Assembly: GCF_016899725.1 (NCBI RefSeq)
Contig: NZ_JACLYU010000001.1
Span: 186,001 to 250,000, forward strand
DNA from: Bifidobacterium pullorum subsp. saeculare
GTDB taxonomy: Bacteria > Actinomycetota > Actinomycetes > Actinomycetales > Bifidobacteriaceae
DNA length: 64,000 nucleotides
Direction: 5' to 3'
Shown here: positions 57,802 through 64,000 of the stretch, in pieces
Position numbering within the stretch: the stretch's first letter is position 1
How the letters are laid out: each line of letters opens with the position of its first letter
Notes under the pieces: generated by a model
What the model saw: the letters and a program-made list of their open reading frames with translations, nothing else
What the model was told of the DNA's origin: nothing
Database searches by the model: none
Translations under genes and position numbers: made by a program

Positions 57802-58901
57802 TGAGGTTGACCTCTATTCTGTCGGAGGCGATGCGCAACATCGCTTCCGGTACGTCACGTGCCGTGCTGCTGTTTCTGGCCGTGCTGCTGGCGGGCGGTC
57901 TGCTCGGCGGGTATGAGGCGCTGTCTGTCACCGGCTTGGAGGCTGAGGCCACTGCCCGTATTCAGGCGTATGCCGACGTGAAAACCCTGGTTGGCGGTAC
58001 GGTGGACGGCACGGCCGCGGACCGTCTGGCCATGCAGCCCGGCGAGCCGGGCGCCTCCGGCGCGATGCGCAAGGGGCCGCAGGTGACGCCGCTGGCTACG
58101 CCCGGCAAGGATGTCTCCAGCTATGAGGTCACGCCCGGACTGCTGCGCCTGCTGGTCCCCGCCGGCACCACCGGTGCGGACGGGTAGCCGGTGGATGCGG
58201 ACGCGGGCGGCATCTGGGTGCCGCGTGATCTGGCGCATGACTTCGGGCTCACAGCCGGTTCCGAACTGGCTGCGGACCGGGGTACCGTGCGCGTCGCCGG
58301 CGTCTACGACTGGCCCAATGACGGGCGCAACACCCGTTTCGCCTACGCGCTGATCATCCCCGTCTCCGCTTCCAACGGCACGTTTGAGGAAGCCTGGGCC
58401 AAGCAGTGGCCTGCTAGCGGCCAGCTTGACCAGCTGCTGTACACCACGGCCGTCGCCACCGGCAGCGGCCATTCCCAGACCGGTGTCACCGCGCTGAACA
58501 AGGGGTTTGACAGTCATTACGACGCCACCGGCGCCTATGAGGCTCGCATGACCCGGTGGATGCCGTGGGCCGGGCTGTCGGTCGGAATCCTGATCGGACT
58601 GGTGTCCGTGCGCCGGCGTCGCCTCGAATACGCGGGAGCCCTGCACTCCGGGCAGACCAAAGCCGCGCAGCTGCTCACCGTCACCGTCGAAACCCTGGTC
58701 TGGAGCGGCCTTGGCACGCTCGCCTCCTGCACGCTCCTGACCGCATTCGCCTGGCGCACCAGCGCCGACAGCCCCGCCCTCATTGCCTTCACCGCCTGCC
58801 GTACCCCGCTGGCCCTCTTCACCGGCACCCTGCTGGCTGCCATCCTGGCAGCTCTCGCCATCCGCGAATCCCGACTCTTCCGCTATTTCAAGAACCGGTG
58901 A
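57801..58901 (+). pseudogene. FtsX/MacB-like ABC permease split by an in-frame TAG
   Basis: The first part starts MRLTSILSEAMRNI with one membrane segment (AVLLFLAVLLAGGLLGGYEAL) and an extracellular domain, ending PAGTTGADG before TAG at 58185-58187. The same frame continues at once with PVDADAGGIWVPRDLAHDFGL and three C-terminal membrane segments, ending ALAIRESRLFRYFKNR. No base is lost or gained, so a single nonsense change (for example CAG or GAG to TAG) would explain it. The second part has no good start of its own. The family exports peptides, lipids or drugs with a MacA/HlyD-type adaptor. Confidence 0.8.
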
Positions 58902-58937
58902 AACCCGGCGGTTTGCCGCGGAGCGGGGGGAGCGGGT

Positions 58938-58949
58938 TATGCTGGTGCC
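58938..58949 (+). promoter_or_regulatory. -10 element placed for a leaderless nrdR transcript
   Basis: TATGCT at 58938-58943 ends 6 nt before the nrdR ATG at 58950. Confidence 0.5.
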
Positions 58950-59408
58950 ATGCATTGCCCGTATTGCCACAACGCCGACACGAAGGTCATCGAGACCCGC
59001 GTGAACGAGGACGGTTATTCCATCCGCCGCCGCCGTGAATGCTCGCGGTGCGGCAAACGCTTCACCACCATCGAGACGACGATGCTGCTGGTGCGCAAAC
59101 GCAGCGGCAATGTGGAGCCGTTCGACCGCAACAAGGTGATCACCGGCGTGCGCAAGGCCTGCCAGGGGCGGCCCATCGCCGAGGACGACCTCAAGACGCT
59201 CGGACGCAAGGTGGAGGAGTATCTGCGCAGTACCGGCATGGCCGAGGTCAAGTCTGACGACGTGGGCAAGGCCATCCTCGAGCCGTTGCGCGAACTGGAC
59301 GAGGTGGCGTACCTGCGTTTCGCCAGTGTGTACCACAACTACGAGAACATCGAGGACTTCCAGCAGGCCATCGACCGCCTGCGCTGCGAGGACCGCATCC
59401 GCGACTGA
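58950..59408 (+). CDS. nrdR: Ribonucleotide reductase repressor NrdR
   Basis: The 152-residue repressor has the N-terminal zinc ribbon (MHCPYCHNADTKVIETR and CSRCGKRFTTIE) and the ATP-cone (VRKRSGNVEPFDRNKVITGVRKAC). It senses dATP/ATP and represses nrd operons. The length matches the family. No NrdR box is visible near its own start. In other actinobacteria it lies next to the LexA-linked LysM gene. Confidence 0.96.
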   Translation: MHCPYCHNADTKVIETRVNEDGYSIRRRRECSRCGKRFTTIETTMLLVRKRSGNVEPFDRNKVITGVRKACQGRPIAEDDLKTLGRKVEEYLRSTGMAEVKSDDVGKAILEPLRELDEVAYLRFASVYHNYENIEDFQQAIDRLRCEDRIRD

Positions 59409-59434
59409 GCGGCGGCAGCTGCCACTGCCGGCGC

Positions 59435-60637
59435 TCAGCCGATGACGCGCATGCGGATCGTGCCCTCGATGCGCCGCAGCGCCTCCAGGGCGGTGGGGGA
59501 GGGCGCCTTGTCCACGTCCATGACCACGTAGCCGAGCTCGCCCCTGGTGCCCAGCGCCTGGGCCGTGACGTTGATGTTCTCCTCGCCGAGCACGCGGTTG
59601 ACGCCGGCGAGCACGCCTGGCAGATTCGCATGCAGGTGCGCGATGCGCGTGGCCCCCTGGGCCAGGTCAGGCAGCGTCAGCACCGGCATGTTCACCGACA
59701 GCATCGTGGAGCCCTTGCTCCAGTAGTCCTCGAAGCGCTGGGCGACGAAGTGCCCGATGTTCTCCTGCGCCTCCAGCGTGGAACCGCCGATATGCGGCGT
59801 CAGGATCATGTTGTCCTCGTCCGCCAGCGCGGTTTCGAACGGGTCGCCCGCCTTCTTCGGCTCCACCGGGAACACGTCCACGGCGGCGCCGGACAGGTGC
59901 CCGGAGTCGAGGTGCTGCTTGAGGGCGCCCAGGTCGGCCACGAACCCGCGGGACAGGTTGATGAAGATTGCGCCCTGCTTCATATGCGCGAACTGGTCCT
60001 CGCCGAAGAAGCCGGTGTTTGATTTGCGCCCGTCCACATGCAGCGTCACCGCGTCGGATTGCTCGAGCAGCTCGTCCAGCGTGTCGCAACGGTGCGCGTT
60101 GCCCATCGCCAGCTTCTCCTCGATGTCGTAGAACACCACGCGCATGCCCATCGCCTCGGCCAGCACCGACAGCTGCGAGCCGATGTTGCCGTAGCCGACG
60201 ATGCCCAGCGTCTTGCCGCGCACCTCATGCGAGCCGGAGGCGGACTTGTCCCACAGGCCGTGCTTCATATGGTGCGTGTGCGCCGGGATGCGGCGCATGA
60301 GGCAGATGATGTCGCAGATGACCAGCTCCACCACCGAGCGCGTGTTCGAATACGGCGCGTTGAACACCGCGATGCCGCGCTTGGCCGCATGCTCCAGATC
60401 CACCTGGTTGGTGCCGATGCAGAAGCAGCCGATGGCCGTCAGCGTGGGACGGGCGTCGAGCACCCGCGCGGTCACCGTGGTCTTGGAACGCACGCCGAGC
60501 AGGTCCACGCCCTCCAATGCCTCGATGAGCTCGTCCTCGGAGAGCGCGCCCTTGCGCGTCTCCACTTCGAAGCCGTGGGCCCTGAGGCTCGCGGCCGCGT
60601 CCGGGTGGATGTTCTCCAACAAGAGTGCCTTTGCCAT
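59435..60637 (-). CDS. serA: D-3-phosphoglycerate dehydrogenase
   Basis: The 400-residue enzyme starts the serine pathway. The cofactor site is GKTLGIVGYGNIGSQLSVLAEAMG near residue 155, the substrate Arg region is FINLSRGFVAD and the catalytic His is in LTPHIGGSTLEAQ. The C-terminus is a single ACT domain (HLHANLPGVLAGVNRVLGEENINV), the usual serine-feedback site, and the short length resembles E. coli SerA. The ATG at 60637 follows a -10-like TAACCT by 7 nt with no ribosome-binding sequence. Confidence 0.95.
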   Translation of the reverse strand: MAKALLLENIHPDAAASLRAHGFEVETRKGALSEDELIEALEGVDLLGVRSKTTVTARVLDARPTLTAIGCFCIGTNQVDLEHAAKRGIAVFNAPYSNTRSVVELVICDIICLMRRIPAHTHHMKHGLWDKSASGSHEVRGKTLGIVGYGNIGSQLSVLAEAMGMRVVFYDIEEKLAMGNAHRCDTLDELLEQSDAVTLHVDGRKSNTGFFGEDQFAHMKQGAIFINLSRGFVADLGALKQHLDSGHLSGAAVDVFPVEPKKAGDPFETALADEDNMILTPHIGGSTLEAQENIGHFVAQRFEDYWSKGSTMLSVNMPVLTLPDLAQGATRIAHLHANLPGVLAGVNRVLGEENINVTAQALGTRGELGYVVMDVDKAPSPTALEALRRIEGTIRMRVIG

Positions 60638-60650
60638 GGCACCAAGGTTA
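60638..60650 (-). promoter_or_regulatory. -10 element placed for a leaderless serA transcript
   Basis: On the minus strand positions 60650-60645 read TAACCT and end 7 nt before the ATG at 60637. The element overlaps the end of the upstream helicase gene. Confidence 0.45.
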
Positions 60651-62927
60651 GAGGGTGAGCGCATGTTCGTCCATCGCTGTCCGAACAATGACCAGCCGCT
60701 GGGTGGGGCGCGTCATCGCCACATACAGGTCCGCCGCCGCCGACAGGCGCGAGGGCGCCTCCTGTTCGATGAGCCCGGGCTCGACGACGACCACCGCGTC
60801 GTATTCCAATCCCTTGACCTCGCCGGTGGAGCAGACCGCCAGCTGCGCGTCCCACGGATCCTGCGCGGCGAGACGGTCCGCCTCGGCCTGGCCGTAGGCT
60901 TCGCGCGCCGCCCGCTCCAGCCGTTCGCGCAGGCCGTCGAGCATCGAATCGGGGGCGATGACGGCCACGCGGCCGGTGCCGTCGGCGGCGATGAACTCGC
61001 GGCCCAGCGCGGTCGCCTCGCCGGCCACCGCGTCCGCCAGCGCCGCCGCGTCGTCCACCGTGACGCGGCGGACCGAGTCCGGCACCGCACGCACCGCGTT
61101 GACGGTGGAGATGTACAGGCCCTCGTCGGTGGCGAAGCGCGACGCCAGGTCGGACACCTCGCGCGGGTTGCGGTAGTTGATGGTCAGCTCGTTGAGATCC
61201 CAGCGGCCGGCGCCGAAGAGCCGGTCCATCGTCTTGGCCCACGCATGCGTGCCGCCCAGCGCGGAGGTCTGCGCCACGTCGCCCACGATGGTGAAGGAGC
61301 GGGAGGGGCAGCGCCGCATGAGCATCCGCCAGTCCATCGGCGTGAGCTCCTGGGCCTCGTCCACGACGATATGCCCGTACGTCCATTCGCGGTCCGCCGC
61401 CGCGCGGGCGGCCGTGGACTCCGCGTCGTCGCCGTTGATATGGTCGAGCAGCATCTGCGAGGTGACGATGCCGCCCCCGATGCCGGCCTGGGCGAGCGTG
61501 TCCCGGGCGAAGCGGTCCTCCTCGGCGCGGCGGGCGTCCTCGCGGGCGCGGCGCGCCGCCGCCTTCGGATCCTCGCCGAGCAGCTCCAGCGCCTCGTCGA
61601 GCAGCGGGATGTCCGAGCGCGTCAGCGGCGAGCCCTTCGGGCGCGTGAGCAGCGTCACCTCCTCGTCCGTCAGCCACGGGGCGAACATCCTGAGCTTGGC
61701 GGGCTTGGCGAACAGGTCGTCGATGAGCCAGCGGCCCGTCATCGGCAGCCAGGCCAGATTGAGCGCCACACGCACCTGGTCGTTCATGCGCAGCAGCTGC
61801 GAGGCCCGGTTGAGCTCCTCGGCGTCCGGCGTGTAGTCGAGCCGCTCCTCGTAGCGGGTGCGCATCGCGGAGAGCATCGATTTGACGAAGGTCTCGCGCG
61901 CCTTGTTGTGCGGCTGGCGGGTGCGGCGCGCATCGGCCAGCGCCTGCTCCACGTCCGTGGCCAGCATCGGCACGGCGATGCCGCTGATCTGCACGGTGGG
62001 CAGCGCCTTCGGCACGCGTTCGCGCGCCGCCACCGCGTTGCGGATGGCCTGCGCCATGCGACGCTCGCCCTTGAGCCGCGCCACCTGCGGATCGTCCAGG
62101 GCCGTCGCCTCCACGCCCGGGATAAGGTCGCCGATCGTGCGGCTGACCACGCCCGTCTCGCCCAGCGAAGGCAGCACCTGGTCGATGTAATGGAGGAACT
62201 CGGAGCTGGGGCCCACCACAAGCACGCCGGCGCGCTCCAGCATGCGCCGGTGCGTGTAGAGCAGATAGGCGGCGCGGTGCAGCGCCACCGCCGTCTTGCC
62301 GGTGCCGGGGCCGCCCTGCACCACCACCGCGCGCGACAGCTCGGAACGGATGATGCGGTCCTGCTCCGCCTGGATCGTCGCGACGATATCCGTCATACGG
62401 CCGGTGCGCCGCGAGCTCAGCGAGGCCAGCAGCGCGCCCTCGCCGGTGAGCGTGCCGGAGGCGGAGGCCTGGCCCACCTGGTCGGAGTGCACGTCCAGCA
62501 CCTCGTCCTCCACGCCCACCACCTCGCGGAAGCGCAGGGTGATATGCCGGCGCATGACGATGTCGCCATGGTGCTGCGGCGTCGCCTCGTAGAACGGACG
62601 GGCCGCCTCCGCGCGCCAGTCGGTGAGGATCGGCGTGTGGTCCTCGTCCGTCAGTCCGATGCGCCCGATGTAGCGCTTGGCACCGTCCTTGGCGTCGAGC
62701 CGGCCGAACACGAGACGGTCCTCCACCGCGCGCAGCTGGATGAGCCGGTCCTCGTACATCGTCGCGAAGGAGTCGCGTTCGGTGCGCTGGGTGGGCGAGC
62801 CGTGCGACCCCTGGGCGCGGACGGTGGCCAGGCGCTCGCGGGCCCCCGCCCGCAGCGCGTCAAGCCTGCCGTAGGTGCGGTCCACGGCCCGCTGCTCCTC
62901 CTGAAGCTGTGTTGCGTAGGTCGACAT
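60648..62927 (-). CDS. HelD/HelR-type UvrD-family ATPase (RNA polymerase recycling)
   Basis: The 759-residue protein has an N-terminal coiled coil (MSTYATQLQEEQRAVDRTYGRLDAL), as in HelD-family factors that enter RNA polymerase. Walker A is VVQGGPGTGKTAVALHRAAYLLYTHRR near residue 235, Walker B is IVVDEAQELTPMDWRML and the C-terminal helicase motifs follow (EVKGLEYDAVVVVEPG, YVAMTRPTQRLVI). HelD removes stalled polymerase from DNA; actinobacterial HelR can also displace rifamycins. GGGAGAGGG overlaps the start region. Confidence 0.88.
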   Translation of the reverse strand: MSTYATQLQEEQRAVDRTYGRLDALRAGARERLATVRAQGSHGSPTQRTERDSFATMYEDRLIQLRAVEDRLVFGRLDAKDGAKRYIGRIGLTDEDHTPILTDWRAEAARPFYEATPQHHGDIVMRRHITLRFREVVGVEDEVLDVHSDQVGQASASGTLTGEGALLASLSSRRTGRMTDIVATIQAEQDRIIRSELSRAVVVQGGPGTGKTAVALHRAAYLLYTHRRMLERAGVLVVGPSSEFLHYIDQVLPSLGETGVVSRTIGDLIPGVEATALDDPQVARLKGERRMAQAIRNAVAARERVPKALPTVQISGIAVPMLATDVEQALADARRTRQPHNKARETFVKSMLSAMRTRYEERLDYTPDAEELNRASQLLRMNDQVRVALNLAWLPMTGRWLIDDLFAKPAKLRMFAPWLTDEEVTLLTRPKGSPLTRSDIPLLDEALELLGEDPKAAARRAREDARRAEEDRFARDTLAQAGIGGGIVTSQMLLDHINGDDAESTAARAAADREWTYGHIVVDEAQELTPMDWRMLMRRCPSRSFTIVGDVAQTSALGGTHAWAKTMDRLFGAGRWDLNELTINYRNPREVSDLASRFATDEGLYISTVNAVRAVPDSVRRVTVDDAAALADAVAGEATALGREFIAADGTGRVAVIAPDSMLDGLRERLERAAREAYGQAEADRLAAQDPWDAQLAVCSTGEVKGLEYDAVVVVEPGLIEQEAPSRLSAAADLYVAMTRPTQRLVIVRTAMDEHALTL

Positions 62928-63079
62928 CCCTCTCCCGATTCCTCTCCGGTGCCATGCGATGGGCAGAACTCAAGGCACACCAATGTACTCCGTGCCATGA
63001 ACCGGTCCCGACCGCGCCCGCCTGCGCCGGCGGCACGGTGGGAGGGCGGCGCCGTAAATGGGGACAAAGTGTGTCCGGG

Positions 63080-63110
63080 TGGGTGAGTGTGGCAGGAAGT
63101 GGGGTACAGT
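63080..63110 (+). promoter_or_regulatory. mraZ promoter with three MraZ-box repeats
   Basis: TGGGT, TGGCA and TGGGG begin at 63080, 63090 and 63100, i.e. at exact 10-bp spacing, the layout of MraZ operators (TGGGN-N5 repeats). TACAGT at 63105-63110 follows directly as a -10. This implies autoregulation of the dcw cluster by MraZ. Confidence 0.8.
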
Positions 63111-63164
63111 GGTGGAACAGTGCGGCGCGGTGGTCTTATGTATACGGCGAAGGGAGGTGGCGGC

Positions 63165-63656
63165 ATGGACCAGAATCCTGACGATTCCAACGCCTTCGGC
63201 ATGTCCGCAGCCCTGCCGCCGATGCTCCTGGGCACCTACACCCCCAAGATCGACGCCAAGGGCCGCATGGCCCTGCCGGCCAAGCTGCGCGCGCAGCTCG
63301 GCGACGGCGTCGTGCTCGCCCGAGGCCAGGAGCGCTGCGTGTATCTGCTGCCCATCGGCGAGTTCCGCCGCATCGCCATGCAGATCCAGCGCACCTCGAT
63401 GGGCAACAAGGCCGCCCGCGACTACCTGCGCGTCTTCCTGTCCGGCGCCACCGACGAGACCCCGGACAAGCAGGGGCGCGTGCTCGTGCCGCAGATGCTG
63501 CGCGACTACGCCGACCTCAGGGACGACATCGTCGTCATCGGCGTGGGCACCCGCGCCGAAATCTGGAACCGCGCCGCCTGGGAGGCCTACCTCGCCGACC
63601 AGGAGCAGGGCTACGCCGACATCAGCGACGACGTGCTGCCGGAGGTGATGATCTGA
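63165..63656 (+). CDS. mraZ: Transcriptional regulator MraZ
   Basis: The 163-residue protein has two SpoVT-AbrB-like halves: [22 protein letters not shown] near residue 25 and [19 protein letters not shown] near 105. It represses the division and cell-wall cluster. A polar N-terminal tail of about 20 residues precedes the domain. GGGAGG lies before the ATG at 63165. It overlaps rsmH by TGATG. Confidence 0.95.
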   Translation: MDQNPDDSNAFGMSAALPPMLLGTYTPKIDAKGRMALPAKLRAQLGDGVVLARGQERCVYLLPIGEFRRIAMQIQRTSMGNKAARDYLRVFLSGATDETPDKQGRVLVPQMLRDYADLRDDIVVIGVGTRAEIWNRAAWEAYLADQEQGYADISDDVLPEVMI

Positions 63657-64000
63657 TGGCCGAGCGCATCGCCCACGAGACCCGGCTCGCTGCCGCCTCC
63701 CGCCGCGCGGGCGGACGCCTGGAGGCCAAGACCGCCGCCGACGTGGCCGGGCAGGCCGCGCGCGTGCACCGTCCCGTCATGCTCGACGAATGCGTGGCGC
63801 TGGTCACCGGAGGCCTGGACCGCGTCAACGGACGCCGCCCGGTGATCGTGGACTGCACGTTGGGCCTGGCCGGCCACGCCACCGCCTTCCTCAAGGCCGC
63901 GCCGGACACCCGGCTCATCGGCATCGACCGCGACGCCGAGGCGCTCGGCCTGGCCGCCGAGCGCCTGGAACGCGAGGGGCTGGCCGACCGGTTCACGCCG
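63656..64000 (+). CDS. rsmH: 16S rRNA (cytosine-1402-N4) methyltransferase, 3' end outside the window
   Basis: Only the first 115 residues are present. A polar N-terminal extension of about 37 residues precedes [13 protein letters not shown], followed by the SAM motif [15 protein letters not shown] and [13 protein letters not shown], all characteristic of RsmH (MraW). The start overlaps the mraZ stop. No stop codon occurs before the window ends. Confidence 0.93.
   Translation, partial: MAERIAHETRLAAASRRAGGRLEAKTAADVAGQAARVHRPVMLDECVALVTGGLDRVNGRRPVIVDCTLGLAGHATAFLKAAPDTRLIGIDRDAEALGLAAERLEREGLADRFTP

Noticed and set aside
55606..58187. TAG as a recoded sense codon (for example pyrrolysine)
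   Set aside because: TAG is an ordinary stop for the gene ending at 37779, no recoding genes are in the window, and the affected loci show other decay.
60660..60695. SOS-like GTTCG...CGAAC near the end of the helicase gene
   Set aside because: The half-sites are in the wrong orientation and 11 nt apart, so it is not a LexA box.

Overview
The window is a high-GC chromosomal segment that looks like a Bifidobacterium. Supporting signs are an actinobacterial ftsZ-sepF-yggT-divIVA-lspA-rluD-dnaE block, a bifunctional PriA-type hisA, a eukaryote-like long IleS behind a translational T-box, an L-lactate dehydrogenase, mycobacterial-type SOS boxes (TCGAAC-N4-GTTCGA) and several apparently leaderless genes. 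The genus is an inference from gene content and protein style; no species is claimed.

Layout. 1-2050: the right end of an IS3-family element whose transposase has lost catalytic residues, abutting a DUF1906 gene remnant truncated at both ends. 2051-8783: SOS-boxed rarA, a 14-TM MFS exporter, a zincin/membrane protein pair, and an SDR-aldehyde dehydrogenase pair. 8942-12914: purF-purM-purD on the minus strand. 13044-16599: T-box leader and ileS, followed by a TetM-like GTPase, a VKOR-family protein and a PHP phosphoesterase. 20560-33750: a hypothetical gene, glyS, dusB, the ftsZ-to-dnaE block and an aldo/keto reductase. 33859-39272: hisD-hisC-hisB-(hypothetical)-hisH-hisA. 39324-43436: a DUF2252 protein, glnA and a frameshifted MFS pseudogene. 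43535-52283: hrpA with a methyltransferase, hflX, ldh and a CDF metal exporter. 52336-53678: lexA divergent from a LysM gene across a cluster of SOS boxes. 58950-64000: nrdR, serA, a HelD/HelR-like helicase, and the start of the dcw cluster (mraZ, rsmH).

The most unusual region is about 53.7-58.9 kb. In actinobacteria such as Mycobacterium tuberculosis, lexA, the LysM gene and nrdR are neighbours. Here about 5.2 kb of accessory DNA separates the LysM gene from nrdR. It holds a 55-residue secreted-peptide gene, two full-length paralogous lipoprotein genes (one split by an in-frame TAG), two further C-terminal fragments of the same family, and a three-gene export unit: a membrane-fusion-like protein, an ABC ATPase and an FtsX/MacB-like permease. 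The fusion protein is frameshifted in a GC-repeat tract and the permease is split by another in-frame TAG. A decayed permease tail lies at the upstream edge. I read it as a secreted-peptide/lipoprotein/ABC-export cassette that was duplicated and is now decaying, or is switched off in this isolate.

DNA-damage genes are linked by the SOS boxes: LexA probably controls itself, the LysM division inhibitor candidate and rarA. Most remaining genes are housekeeping. No tRNA, rRNA or CRISPR array was seen.
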